Shown here one piece after another: positions 24,532 through 33,739 of a stretch of 64,000 nucleotides of DNA. Below the pieces are notes generated by a model, which saw only the letters and a list, made by a program, of their open reading frames with translations, made no database searches and was not told the origin of the DNA. Both the position numbers and the translations under genes were made by a program. The stretch lies in the NCBI GenBank assembly GCA_020073605.1, contig JAIQEW010000011.1:186001-250000 (forward strand). The letters are read 5' to 3'. The number at the start of each line of letters is the position of its first letter. Position 1 is the stretch's first letter. This DNA is from Terriglobia bacterium (lineage in GTDB: Bacteria; Acidobacteriota; Terriglobia; Acidiferrales; UBA7541).

Positions 24532-26787
24532 ATGGCCTCCGCCGCGCGACCCATCGCGCCGCCTCTCCCGGCGGTTCAACGCTACTTCGAGGTGTCGCTC
24601 TATCTCCTCGTCTCCACGGGCGTGCTGGCCATCATCTCCACGCGCAAGCTCGACTTGCTTTCGACCCTCGTTCCCGCGGCCGCGCTGATCTACAAAGGCC
24701 TTCGCGTCCATCGAGGGCGCGGTCCGGAAGTTTCTCCGCGTGTCGCCACGTGGCTCGTCCTCGCCTATTTCCTGTTTTTCCCGCTCGATATCTGGGTACT
24801 GTCGCGCGCGCTGTCCGAGGGTGCGCCCAATCCTCCGCTCTACGCGGCGCTGCTTTCCGCAATTCATCTTTTGCTCTTCGCCACTCTCGTGCGCCTTTTT
24901 TCGGCGCGCACCAACCGCGACTACGCCTTCCTCGCGGTCCTGGCGGTTGCGTCCATGCTGGCTTCGGCGATCTTGACGGTGGGAACCGGCTTCCTCGTCG
25001 CACTCGCCGTTTTTCTGGTGCTGTCCGTTTCCACCTTCGTCTCTCTCGAAATCCGCCGCAGCGCGGTGGGAGCCGTTTCGCCGCCGTTCGAGCCCGGCTC
25101 GCCGACGGCACACCGGCTGAATCGCGCGCTCGGGCTCACGTCGCTGCTGGTGGCCGCCGGTGTGCTCGCGTCCGGCGTCGTGCTCTTCTTTCTGATTCCG
25201 CGCTTCACGACCGGATACTTGAGCGCGATCAGTCTCCAGCCCAATCTTCTGACGGGCTTCAGCGACAACGTCGTCCTCGGCCAGATTGGCGAGATCAAGA
25301 AGAACAGGGCCGTCGTGATGCGCATCGCCGTCGATGGCAACCCCGCTCGCGCCTCCGACGTCCACTGGCGCGGCATCGTGCTCACGAATTTCGACGGCAA
25401 GCGCTGGTTCACTCCCGAGCGCGCCGAGTTGGTGCTCCCCCCGGATGACGACGGCCTCTACATGCTCGGCTCAGGCCCTCTTCCCGTCGGCGAGTTCTAC
25501 CCGCTGCACTACACCGTGCTTATGGAGCCGATCGCCACATCCGCGGTCTTTATCGCCCCGCGTCCCGACACGCTCCACGGGCGTTTCGGCGAGGGCCTCA
25601 GCCGCCCTGGCGGAGCCCCGGGCCGCGGTTATCTGCTCCTCGATCGCACCGGGTCGATCTTCAATCCGTCACACAACAACACACAGATTCGTTATGAAGG
25701 AACGTCTCGCCTTCCCCTGATCCAGGCGTCCGAGTTGCGCAAGGCTCCTGATTCCTATCCTGATGCCATCCGGGAGACCTATCTTCAGTTGCCGCCGCTC
25801 GATCCGCGGATCACGAAGCTCGCTCAAGACATCACCGCGCATTCGAACACGGAATTCGACAAGGCTGCAGCCATCCTGCGCTACCTCGACACGCACTACG
25901 GCTACACGCTCGATCTTTCCGGTCCGCCCATGGATGACCCGCTCGCGTATTTCCTCTTCGTGCGGCGTGCGGGGCATTGCGAGTATTTCGCTTCGGCGAT
26001 GACGGTAATGCTCCGCGCGGTCGGAGTTCCGGCGCGTTACGCCACCGGATTCCATCAGGGCGAATACAACGACGTCGGGGGCGACTTCATTATCCGCGAG
26101 AGCGACGCCCACTCCTGGGTCGAAGTCTATTTTCCCGGCGCTGACTGGATCACGTTCGACCCTACGCCGCCGGACAGTGCACGGAGCGGCGGCCTGCTCG
26201 GGCGGCTGGGGCTGTACTGGGATTGGTTCCAGTTCGCTTGGGGCGAGTGGGTGGTCAACTACGACTTCTCGCACCAGATGACGCTCGGGCAGAATTTGCA
26301 GAAATCGACGCGCAGTTGGGCCGATGGCGCGCGGGATTTCTACCGCCGAAAGCAACGCGGCGTTATGCACCGTCTCCTCGCGCTCGACCGCAAGCTCGAG
26401 GCCTCGCGCTACTTCTTGCCGGGAATTCTGGTTCTACTCTTGGCGGTGCTGTTTGCTCTGCGCGGCGGTTCGATGGTCCGCTACGCTGTCGCCCGGTGGA
26501 GTCTCCGCGCCCGCCGCGGCGGAAATCTCACCGCGTCGCTCGCCGCGCTCGAGTACACCGAAATGCTGCGCCTGCTCGAAAAGCGCGGCTGGACGAAATC
26601 GCCGTCGCAGACGCCTCTGGAATTCGCCGCCGCGATCCCGGCCGCAGATCTCTCCGCCCCCGTCGCGCAGTTGACCGAGATGTATCAATCTGCCCGCTTC
26701 GGCAATCATCCCGCGCCGATTGAGCAGATGTCCTCGCTCCTGCGCTCCATCCGCGACCTCCTCCGTTCCCGCAAACCCGCGCGATGA
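24532..26787 (+). CDS. Transglutaminase-like membrane protein (DUF3488-transglutaminase-DUF4129)
   Basis: 751 residues from the ATG at 24532. Several N-terminal TM helices (about 15-230) match DUF3488. A periplasmic transglutaminase-like domain carries the Cys-His-Asp triad in RRAGHCEYFASAMTV, DAHSWVEVYF and ITFDPTPP. Another TM helix (FLPGILVLLLAVLFALRGG) precedes a cytoplasmic C-terminal DUF4129-like segment. This architecture is commonly encoded beside MoxR and DUF58, as here. It may process or cross-link a cell-envelope substrate, which is unidentified. The stop overlaps the next gene's start by 4 nt. Confidence 0.9.
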   Translation: MASAARPIAPPLPAVQRYFEVSLYLLVSTGVLAIISTRKLDLLSTLVPAAALIYKGLRVHRGRGPEVSPRVATWLVLAYFLFFPLDIWVLSRALSEGAPNPPLYAALLSAIHLLLFATLVRLFSARTNRDYAFLAVLAVASMLASAILTVGTGFLVALAVFLVLSVSTFVSLEIRRSAVGAVSPPFEPGSPTAHRLNRALGLTSLLVAAGVLASGVVLFFLIPRFTTGYLSAISLQPNLLTGFSDNVVLGQIGEIKKNRAVVMRIAVDGNPARASDVHWRGIVLTNFDGKRWFTPERAELVLPPDDDGLYMLGSGPLPVGEFYPLHYTVLMEPIATSAVFIAPRPDTLHGRFGEGLSRPGGAPGRGYLLLDRTGSIFNPSHNNTQIRYEGTSRLPLIQASELRKAPDSYPDAIRETYLQLPPLDPRITKLAQDITAHSNTEFDKAAAILRYLDTHYGYTLDLSGPPMDDPLAYFLFVRRAGHCEYFASAMTVMLRAVGVPARYATGFHQGEYNDVGGDFIIRESDAHSWVEVYFPGADWITFDPTPPDSARSGGLLGRLGLYWDWFQFAWGEWVVNYDFSHQMTLGQNLQKSTRSWADGARDFYRRKQRGVMHRLLALDRKLEASRYFLPGILVLLLAVLFALRGGSMVRYAVARWSLRARRGGNLTASLAALEYTEMLRLLEKRGWTKSPSQTPLEFAAAIPAADLSAPVAQLTEMYQSARFGNHPAPIEQMSSLLRSIRDLLRSRKPAR

Positions 26788-27569
26788 ACCACCGCATCTG
26801 GTTCTTGCTGGCAGCCGTCCTCGTCACTGTCATCTCCGTCTTCCTCTTTCCGGCAATTCCGCAGAGCGAGGCGTATCACAACTTCGCGGACAAGCGTGCG
26901 CTGCTCGGCATCCCAAACTGCCTCGATGTGATCTCGAACGCGCTGTTTCTCGTGGTGGGCTTGCCTGGAATGGGCTTTGCGCTTCGCGACACGGCCGAAC
27001 GCGGCCCGCGCTTTCTCGACTCCCGCGAGCGCTGGCCGTATTTCACTTTCTTCGCCGCCGTGACGCTGACGGCGTTCGGCTCGGCTTGGTATCACCTTCG
27101 CCCCAACGACCACACTCTCGTCTGGGACCGCATTCCGATGGCGATCGGCTTCATGTCTCTCGTTGCAGCCGTTGTCGCGGAGCGCATCAATGTGAAGGCC
27201 GGCGTGCGGCTGCTCCTGCCTCTCATCACAGTTGGCATCGGCAGCGTCATCTACTGGGACGTGACGCAGTCGCGCGGACACGGCGACCTTCGCCCATACG
27301 CCATCGCGCAATTCGGCTCGCTGCTCGTCCTGTCGTTGATCTTCGTGCTGTTCCCCGCCCGCTACACACGCACCGCCGACTTTGCTGTCTCGCTCGCGCT
27401 CTATGGCGTTGCGAAAGTCTTCGAAGCAGCCGACCGCCTGATTTTCTCGCTCGGCGGATTCGTGAGCGGCCACACCATCAAGCACATCTTCGCCGCCCTT
27501 TCTGCCTACTGGATCCTCCGCATGCTTCGCCTCCGTGTCCCAATTCGCACCGATTCCTCCTCGACTTAG
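26784..27569 (+). CDS. Ceramidase-like (CREST superfamily) membrane hydrolase
   Basis: 261 residues with about seven TM helices. The three CREST-superfamily signatures are present: the Ser/His segment FGSAWYHLRPND, the Asp in TLVWDRIPMAIG, and the late double-His motif GHTIKHIFAALSAYWI. In alkaline ceramidases these bind zinc and hydrolyse amide bonds of lipids. The bacterial substrate is unknown. It overlaps the transglutaminase gene by 4 nt, so the two are cotranscribed. Confidence 0.75.
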   Translation: MNHRIWFLLAAVLVTVISVFLFPAIPQSEAYHNFADKRALLGIPNCLDVISNALFLVVGLPGMGFALRDTAERGPRFLDSRERWPYFTFFAAVTLTAFGSAWYHLRPNDHTLVWDRIPMAIGFMSLVAAVVAERINVKAGVRLLLPLITVGIGSVIYWDVTQSRGHGDLRPYAIAQFGSLLVLSLIFVLFPARYTRTADFAVSLALYGVAKVFEAADRLIFSLGGFVSGHTIKHIFAALSAYWILRMLRLRVPIRTDSSST

Positions 27570-27582
27570 CGAAGTCAGCTTT

Positions 27583-27665
27583 GTGGGTCGCGGCTTCAGC
27601 CGCGACATAGAACAAGGCCGCGCGAAGCGCGCACCTGTGCGCTGCTCTTCTTGCAGCATGTTGTC
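27583..27665 (+). repeat. Interspersed palindromic repeat, copy 2
   Basis: Hairpin at 27587-27606 (GTCGCGGC, loop TTCA, GCCGCGAC), then a CGCGCGAAGCGCGCACCT block shared with the copy at 19190-19262, and GCAGCATGT at the end. It lies just after the ceramidase-like gene. Confidence 0.7.
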
Positions 27666-27772
27666 CCGGCGCGACCGTGCGAACAAAATTGGCTGCCAAC
27701 CTAGGAGTAGGGGCTAATATACCGCTCCAGCGACGAGCCGGTTCCGGTGACTCGGGGGATTCGCGTAGAAAT

Positions 27773-28804
27773 ATGCGCTTCAAAGAAAGATTTCGAGCGG
27801 TCGCCACGCTAGCTTTTGCCGCAGCGCTTCTCTGGACTGCGGCCGCGCGAGCGCAGGAGCCATCGCCCGCTCCGCGTGGCAACGAGGGCTTTCCGATCGG
27901 CCCGCCCGCCAACATCCTCAGCTTCACCGCGACGCCGGCTTCCGTCCAGGCTGGCCAGTTCGTCACCCTCACATGGGCCGCCGTGAACTCCGTCGATATG
28001 TCCATCGACCAGTGCGTCGGCACGATCCCCGCGCGAGGCAGCCGCCAGGTTTCCCCGGCCATGACCACCACCTACACGCTCACCGCCAAAGGCCGCGGGG
28101 GCAATGACAAGCATTCCGTCACCGTGACCGTCACGGGCTCTAGCTCGGCCGCAGCCAATTCCGATGCCGTCTGTGCCGAAGACCGCGACAAGCCCATTCC
28201 CCGCATGGGCGACCACCCTGACCTTTCCGGCATATATATCGGCGGCTTCGGCATCGTCCCCATGGACAAGATCACGCTCAAACCCGGCGCCGAGCATTTC
28301 AAGATGACCGAGGAAGAAACCGCGCTCGGTCCAACCACGCAGTGCGTTCCGCCGGGCGTGCCGACCGCCACCATGTGGCCGTATCCGCTCCAGATCGTGC
28401 AGAAGCCGAATCTCGTGCTGATCCTGTACGAGGCCTATCCGATGTTCCGCGTCATCCCGACCGATGGCACGCCTCACCCCGACGACCTCGACCCCACGTG
28501 GATGGGCAACTCCGTCGGTCACTGGGAAGGCGACACGCTCGTTGTGGACGTCACCGGCTTCAACGACAAAACCGTGATCTCCGGCTATCACCACACGACC
28601 GCCTACCATGTCGTCGAACGCTACCGCCGCACTTCCTACGGCACGCTCAGCTATGTGGCCACCATCGAAGACCGGAACGTTTTCGCAGCGCCGTGGAGAT
28701 ACGGCGGCCCCTTGCTTCTCCACCCCGAGTGGGACCTGCAAGAATACGTCTGCGAGGAAAACAACAAGAACTATCAGGAATTATTGCCGGCCAAGAAGCA
28801 GTAG
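27773..28804 (+). CDS. Secreted protein with Ig-like domain, function unknown
   Basis: 343 residues from the ATG at 27773. A signal peptide (VATLAFAAALLWTAAARAQ) is followed at about residues 45-120 by an Ig-like module (SFTATPASVQAGQFVTLTW, TTTYTLTAKG), a type frequent in secreted acidobacterial proteins. The C-terminal domain (about 140-343) has SVGHWEGDTLVVDVTGFND and HTTAYHVVERYRR. I recall this second domain in secreted proteins of unknown function and can offer no reaction. No neighbour hints at its role. Confidence 0.7.
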   Translation: MRFKERFRAVATLAFAAALLWTAAARAQEPSPAPRGNEGFPIGPPANILSFTATPASVQAGQFVTLTWAAVNSVDMSIDQCVGTIPARGSRQVSPAMTTTYTLTAKGRGGNDKHSVTVTVTGSSSAAANSDAVCAEDRDKPIPRMGDHPDLSGIYIGGFGIVPMDKITLKPGAEHFKMTEEETALGPTTQCVPPGVPTATMWPYPLQIVQKPNLVLILYEAYPMFRVIPTDGTPHPDDLDPTWMGNSVGHWEGDTLVVDVTGFNDKTVISGYHHTTAYHVVERYRRTSYGTLSYVATIEDRNVFAAPWRYGGPLLLHPEWDLQEYVCEENNKNYQELLPAKKQ

Positions 28805-28861
28805 CCCGCCATTGACAATCCCGCCTTTGCGGCACACGATTCCATCCGTTCGTTTTCGCAC

Positions 28862-29857
28862 ATGAGCACCGGCCGACGCCTTCAACTCGCCCTCATCCTT
28901 CTCACCGTCGTCGTCCTGACGGGCACGGTGGGCTTCCACGTCATCGAGAACTGGTCCTGGTTCGACGGGTTCTACATGACCCTCACCACGATGACCACCA
29001 TCGGCTACGGCGAGATTCATCCGCTCTCCCGCGACGGGCGCATTTTCAATTCGTTCATGATCGTGGCCTCCGTTCTCGCCGGCGGCTTCGTAATTGCTAC
29101 CTTCACGCAGACGTTGCTAGAATTCGAGTTCGGCAAGGCCCTCGGCCGCCGCCGCATGGAACGCGAACTCGCCAAACTCTCCGGCCACTACATCGTCTGC
29201 GGCGCCGGCCGCGTCGGACGCACGGTCGCGCGCCAGCTTAAGGAGCGCGGGCAGACCTGCGTCATCATCGAACGCGATCCCGCCCGCGCCCGCTGGGCCG
29301 AGGACGAAAAAGTTCCTGTCATCATTGGCAACGCCTCGAGCGAGGAAAATCTCCAGAAGGCGCACATCGATACCGCCAAGGGATTCATCGCCGCGGTCAG
29401 CACCGACGCCGAAAATATCTACATCGTTCTCACGGCGCGCGGTCTTCGCCCCGATTTGCAAATCATCGCCCGCGCGAGCGAAGAAGAGGCGACGTCCAAG
29501 CTCCTGCGCGCCGGAGCGTCCCGGGTTCTCTCTCCTTACCACTTCATCGGCCACCGCATGGTGCAGCTCCTGCTTCACCCCAACGTTCTCGATTTCGTCG
29601 ATGCGGCGTTCGGCCGGGAGCGCCTCGACTTCGAAATCGGCGAGGTGAAAATCGACGGCAAGTCTGGCCTCGTCGGAAAGAAGCTGGCGGACTCCGCGAT
29701 TCCAAAGCAGGCAGGCGTCATTGTCCTCGCGCTGCGCCATGCCGACGGAAAGATGACGTTCAATCCCCCGCCCGAATCCGTTATCCGCGCCGATGACTGC
29801 CTTATCGTGATCGGCGGCGACGAACAGCTCAAACGCCTCGAATCCCTCGCCACGTGA
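28862..29857 (+). CDS. Voltage-independent potassium channel with RCK (TrkA-N/TrkA-C) domains
   Basis: 331 residues. Two TM helices flank the selectivity-filter segment TTMTTIGYGEIHP (about 38-50). A cytoplasmic RCK-N domain starts at HYIVCGAGRVGRTVARQL (about 108) with a Rossmann GxGxxG, and a TrkA-C domain occupies about 245-331. This is the MthK/Kch-like layout of a K+ channel gated by a ligand bound at the RCK ring. Confidence 0.92.
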   Translation: MSTGRRLQLALILLTVVVLTGTVGFHVIENWSWFDGFYMTLTTMTTIGYGEIHPLSRDGRIFNSFMIVASVLAGGFVIATFTQTLLEFEFGKALGRRRMERELAKLSGHYIVCGAGRVGRTVARQLKERGQTCVIIERDPARARWAEDEKVPVIIGNASSEENLQKAHIDTAKGFIAAVSTDAENIYIVLTARGLRPDLQIIARASEEEATSKLLRAGASRVLSPYHFIGHRMVQLLLHPNVLDFVDAAFGRERLDFEIGEVKIDGKSGLVGKKLADSAIPKQAGVIVLALRHADGKMTFNPPPESVIRADDCLIVIGGDEQLKRLESLAT

Positions 29858-29871
29858 CAATGCGACGAGCA

Positions 29872-29917
29872 TTGTCATCCCGAGCGAGGCCGCATTCAGG
29901 CCGACGAGGGATCTGCT
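29872..29917 (+). repeat. 46-bp interspersed repeat, copy A
   Basis: Matches the reverse complement of 63157-63202 at 43 of 46 positions. It begins TTGTCATCCCGAGCGAGG and ends GACGAGGGATCTGCT. It lies between the K+ channel gene and rimO. Confidence 0.75.
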
Positions 29918-30086
29918 CTTTACTCTGTTGCTCCCGAGCCTCCCCAATTGCGTAGCGGTGCCCTTTAGGACGGCGGGGTTCGCCGCCTCTGCTTCCTCCA
30001 CTTCCCCTGCCTCGTGCCTCTGCCATGCTAGAATTGATTGTTTCCGCGCAAGACATTTTCACGCAGTGCACAAGGACCACACCGAG

Positions 30087-31508
30087 ATGCCGAAGGTCGG
30101 ATTCGTCAGCCTGGGATGCCCGAAGAACCTCGTCGATAGCGAGGTGATGATGGGCATTCTCGCGCGAGCGGGCTACGAAATCACTCCGCGCGCGGACGAT
30201 GCGGACGTCCTCGTCGTCAACACGTGCAGCTTCATCGCGCCCGCGCAGCAGGAATCGGTGCAGTCGATTCTCGAAATGGCCGAGTACAAGAAGTTCGGCC
30301 GCGCGCAAAAATTGATCGTTGCCGGATGCATGGTCGAGCGCTATCGCAATGAAATCCGCGAGCAGATTCCCGAAGTGGACGCCGTGATCGGCACCGGCGA
30401 AGTGGAACAAATCCTCGCCGCGTGCCAGGGCGATCTGCGCGCCGCCACGAACGCCGCCGAGCTGCCGACGTATCTCTATCACGACCTCACGCCGCGCGTC
30501 CTCGCGACGCCGCGCCACACGGCCTACATCAAGATCAACGAAGGCTGCGACCATCCCTGCACGTTCTGCGTGATTCCGCAGCTCCGCGGAAAGTTCCGCA
30601 GCCGCCGATTCGAATCCGTGGTCCGCGAAGCGGAAAATCTCGCCGCGGCGGGCGTCCGCGAAATCAATCTCATCGGCCAGGACACCACCTACTACGGCGA
30701 GGACCTCGGCTTGCGCGACGGCCTGCCCACACTTCTCGAGCGGCTTGCGCAGATCGAAGACCTGCACTGGATTCGCTTCCTTTACTGCTACCCCAATCGC
30801 ATCACGCCCAAACTTCTCGATACGATCGCCGCGCATCCGCGCCTCGCGAAGTATCTGGATATCCCGCTCCAACACGCCAGCCGCAACGTCCTCGCGCGGA
30901 TGAAGCGCGGCTCGAACGCGGACGCGTTCCTGAAGATGCTCGAAAGAATCCGCAAGGCGATTCCCGGCGTCTCGATTCGCACGTCGTTCATCGTCGGCTT
31001 TCCCGGCGAGACGGAAAAAGAGTTTCGCGAGCTGTGCGACTTCGTTCGCGCCGCCGAATTCGACTGGATGGGCGTTTTCGCCTACTCGGATGAGGACAAG
31101 TCGAAGAGCTTCTCGCTCGACGATAAAGTTGACGCGAAGACGATCGCGCGCCGCAAGAACGCTCTGATGTCGCTCCAAAAGACAATCTCACGGCGCAAGC
31201 TGCGCCGGTGCGTCGGCCAGCGTTTGCAGGTGATGCTCGAAGGACCCTCGAAGGATACGGACCTCATCTGGGAGGCCCGGCACGAAGGCATGGCGCCCGA
31301 TATCGACGGCAAGGTGTACATCACGGAGTTCGAGGGCGTGAACGACGCCGCGGAACTCCCCGCGCCGGGCACGCTCGCGACCATCGAAGTCACCGAAGCG
31401 AAGGACTACGACCTCATCGGACGCGCCGTCGAATTTGCGGCGCCGCATCTCGCCCTACAGATTCCGCCTCCGGCAAAAGACCTGTTTCCCATTCTTTCCT
31501 CGCGCTGA
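30087..31508 (+). CDS. rimO: Ribosomal protein S12 methylthiotransferase RimO
   Basis: Radical-SAM enzyme that adds a methylthio group to a conserved Asp of ribosomal protein S12. The 473-residue product from the ATG at 30087 begins MPKVGFVSLGCPKNLVDSE, the RimO N-terminal signature. UPF0004 Cys residues are in SLGCPKN, NTCSFI and AGCMVERY. The radical-SAM cluster motif is CDHPCTFCVIPQLRGKFRSR (CxxxCxxC), and a TRAM domain ends the protein. The upstream in-frame extension falls in repeat sequence. Confidence 0.95.
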   Translation: MPKVGFVSLGCPKNLVDSEVMMGILARAGYEITPRADDADVLVVNTCSFIAPAQQESVQSILEMAEYKKFGRAQKLIVAGCMVERYRNEIREQIPEVDAVIGTGEVEQILAACQGDLRAATNAAELPTYLYHDLTPRVLATPRHTAYIKINEGCDHPCTFCVIPQLRGKFRSRRFESVVREAENLAAAGVREINLIGQDTTYYGEDLGLRDGLPTLLERLAQIEDLHWIRFLYCYPNRITPKLLDTIAAHPRLAKYLDIPLQHASRNVLARMKRGSNADAFLKMLERIRKAIPGVSIRTSFIVGFPGETEKEFRELCDFVRAAEFDWMGVFAYSDEDKSKSFSLDDKVDAKTIARRKNALMSLQKTISRRKLRRCVGQRLQVMLEGPSKDTDLIWEARHEGMAPDIDGKVYITEFEGVNDAAELPAPGTLATIEVTEAKDYDLIGRAVEFAAPHLALQIPPPAKDLFPILSSR

Positions 31509-31611
31509 CCCGAAAGATTTTGGACATGCCCTCCTGCAGGCGCCGTGTGTATAATCCCGGTCGCACTGAGGGGCGGAAAGCGATTGAGTCCGTCGGGAGC
31601 CACCTAAGAAA

Positions 31612-32892
31612 ATGAGCACGAGGGCTATCAGCCGATCTGTGCCTGTGCCGGAGCCGAATCTTACGCCGGACGAAATGATCCAGCGCGCCATCGCCCTCCG
31701 GCCGCGTCTCCTCGCGGAGCAGGACGAAGCCGAGCGCCGCGGAGTCCATTCGGAAGCCATCCATCAGGAGTTTCGCAAGGCGGGATTCTATCGCTGCCTC
31801 CAACCGCGCCGCTTCGGCGGCTACGAATTCGACCTCAAGACCTACTATCGGATCGGCATTGAGATCGCGCGCGGCTGCCCGTCCACTTCCTGGTGCCTGA
31901 TCGTCGGCTCGGGCCATGCCTTGATGCTCGGCTCTTACTTCGGCGAAGAGGCGCAGGCCGAAGGGTTCGGTCCCGTCGGCGATTTCTCGGCCCCGTCCGT
32001 CGCCGCGCCGTCAGGAACGGCCACGCCGGTCGATGGCGGCTGGCTCGTGAAAGGCAAATGGGGATATGCGTCGGGAGCCCCATACTCGACGCACTTCATG
32101 CCGAGCGTCCTGATCCTGGAAAAGCCGGACGAGCCTCGCGCGGGAATCGCGCTCGTGCCGCGCTCGCAATGGAAGATGCTCGACGATTGGGGAGCGATCC
32201 TCGGCATGAAGGGAAGCGGCTCGAACTCTATCGTGGTCGAGGGCGCGCGCGTGCCCAAAAGCCACGTGATTCCGATCGACATGCTCAATATCGAGCTCGC
32301 CGGTGGTACTCCCGGTTCCCGCCTCCACGGCAATCCGATGTACGCAGGCCGGTGTCTTTCCTTCTTCCATGCGGAACTCATTTCGGTGATGGTCGGGCTG
32401 GGCTACGCCGCGATCGACGAGTACGAAAAAATCATTCGAACGAAATCCACGCTCTATCCGCCGATGATTCCCCGCTACCTGCACCCCGATTATCAGCGCT
32501 TCCTGGGGTTGGCACTGGGAATGATGAACGCGGCGAAACGGCTCGTCCTGAACGCGGGCGAGGTCTACATGGAATACTGCCGCCGGGGCGCTGAAGGCGG
32601 CGAACCTTTCACGTTGGAAGAGGACCTCGAGCTTCTTGCGAGCCTCGAGCACGGCGGCCGCCTCGTGTGGGAAGCGGTCGAAATGCTTTTCCGCACGGCC
32701 GGCTCGAGCGCCGCAAAAGACGGCGAGCGCATGCAGCGCTACTACCGCGACGCCTCGATCTACCGCGGCCACCTTTCGGCGCAGTATGAAATGCTCGCGC
32801 AGCGCATCGCGCTCGTCCACCTCGGCCTCGATCACGACATCTCGACCACGGAACGCGGCTCCCGCCCGCCCGCCGGCGATCCGAAAAAGTAG
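31612..32892 (+). CDS. Acyl-CoA dehydrogenase-fold flavoprotein (group D monooxygenase-like)
   Basis: 426 residues with the acyl-CoA dehydrogenase fold: helical N-terminal domain (FRKAGFYRCLQPRRFGGYEFDL), middle beta domain (VKGKWGYASGAPYSTHFMPSVL, MKGSGSNSIVVEGARVP) and C-terminal helical domain (FRTAGSSAAKDGERMQRYYRDASIYRGHLS). The AGSS/RYYRD C-terminal motifs resemble HsaA/HpaB-type two-component flavin monooxygenases rather than true dehydrogenases, which carry a catalytic Glu I do not see. The substrate is unknown and no reductase gene is adjacent. Confidence 0.8.
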   Translation: MSTRAISRSVPVPEPNLTPDEMIQRAIALRPRLLAEQDEAERRGVHSEAIHQEFRKAGFYRCLQPRRFGGYEFDLKTYYRIGIEIARGCPSTSWCLIVGSGHALMLGSYFGEEAQAEGFGPVGDFSAPSVAAPSGTATPVDGGWLVKGKWGYASGAPYSTHFMPSVLILEKPDEPRAGIALVPRSQWKMLDDWGAILGMKGSGSNSIVVEGARVPKSHVIPIDMLNIELAGGTPGSRLHGNPMYAGRCLSFFHAELISVMVGLGYAAIDEYEKIIRTKSTLYPPMIPRYLHPDYQRFLGLALGMMNAAKRLVLNAGEVYMEYCRRGAEGGEPFTLEEDLELLASLEHGGRLVWEAVEMLFRTAGSSAAKDGERMQRYYRDASIYRGHLSAQYEMLAQRIALVHLGLDHDISTTERGSRPPAGDPKK

Positions 32893-32915
32893 TTCGTTCC
32901 CACGGTGTAACGGCT

Positions 32916-32931
32916 TGTGACGGTTGTTACT
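32916..32931 (+). promoter_or_regulatory. CRP/FNR-like palindrome, copy 1 (imperfect)
   Basis: TGTGACGGTTGTTACT has the TGTGA-N6-half-site form of CRP/FNR operators with one change in the right arm. A perfect relative lies at 34364-34379, and the next 40 nt of the two sites are also similar. Confidence 0.35.
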
Positions 32932-32984
32932 GCAAACAGTGCTTTGCTGGGCGGGTATGCTGGCGGGATTTTCGGGCCGGTGCG

Positions 32985-33233
32985 CTATGCGGCACGCACT
33001 ACACGGTATTGGCTGTTCGGCGAGGCGTTCGGGCGATGTTCTCGTGACTGCTTCTTGGCGGGCTTGCTTTTCTCAATCACACCGTCGACTAACAAGGTTA
33101 GATCGACCAGCTTGACCCAGAATTCGTCCCCACTCGCCGGCACCAAAACTTTGGCCAACTCTGTGGTTGATTCCAGCACCAGAACCGCGCCTGCTCTCTT
33201 GTGGTTATGCGTCGCTCGCTGATTATTCTTCAT
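32985..33233 (-). CDS. Possible small protein, unknown
   Basis: An 82-residue minus-strand frame starting MKNNQRATHNHKRAGAVLVL. It has a plausible beta-rich middle (AKVLVPASGDEFWVKLVDLTLLVDGVIE) and a basic tail. There is no clear ribosome-binding site and no recognisable family, so it may not be a gene. An overlapping plus-strand frame is Cys/Thr-rich and less protein-like. Confidence 0.3.
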   Translation of the reverse strand: MKNNQRATHNHKRAGAVLVLESTTELAKVLVPASGDEFWVKLVDLTLLVDGVIEKSKPAKKQSREHRPNASPNSQYRVVRAA

Positions 33234-33461
33234 GTCTGATGTTAACATATGCGTAAAGAAAACTCCATGGTAAAGGGTGGCTTTGTTGGCAGGATAGCGC
33301 CGCGCATTTGCGGCGATTGGCTAGTACGCGATGCGCCCAGCACCTTTGCTTCTGTTGCGATCCAAGCGGCTTATCAGGGTACAATAGAGCAGGCGAATCC
33401 CCTTTTTGACCATCCCGGGATTACCAGCGACATTCTCAAATCAAAGAGGAGCAATCTGAAC

Positions 33462-33656
33462 ATGGCATACGGTAGGCGCGAGAAACCAGCACCGAAATCA
33501 GGACGAGCCGGATTTGTGGAAGCCAAGCTCGATGAACTTAGGCGTCGATGGGAAGCAGCGACAGACGAGCGCGAAAAGGCTGAAGTCTCGGAACAGATCC
33601 GCGAGTGGCAATCATTCAGGCCGGAACGCTCCGCACCCTCCGGCGGCAGGCGATAG
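33462..33656 (+). CDS. Small basic protein, unknown
   Basis: 64 residues starting MAYGRREKPAPKSGRAGFVE. AGAGGAG at 33445-33451 lies 10 nt before the ATG and is a good ribosome-binding site. The middle is one long amphipathic helix rich in Arg/Glu (AKLDELRRRWEAATDEREKAE). I do not recognise the family. The frame is open further upstream but that part lacks a start signal and coding character. Confidence 0.55.
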   Translation: MAYGRREKPAPKSGRAGFVEAKLDELRRRWEAATDEREKAEVSEQIREWQSFRPERSAPSGGRR

Positions 33657-33739
33657 GAGTTCTTCCCGCACGTTCAGTTGGGCGCGCATGACGTTGCCGA
33701 TTCAAGCCGGCAGGGCCTGACTGGACGCAGCAAATGCGA

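Larger units (their letters stand above)
32893..33461. other. Gene-poor stretch after the flavoprotein gene
   Basis: 569 nt of lower GC than the flanks. It contains the CRP/FNR-like palindrome, one weak minus-strand reading frame (see 32985-33233) and a TACAAT at 33380-33385 that could be the -10 for the small gene at 33462. I see no strong -35 for it and nothing else that I can support. Confidence 0.4.
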
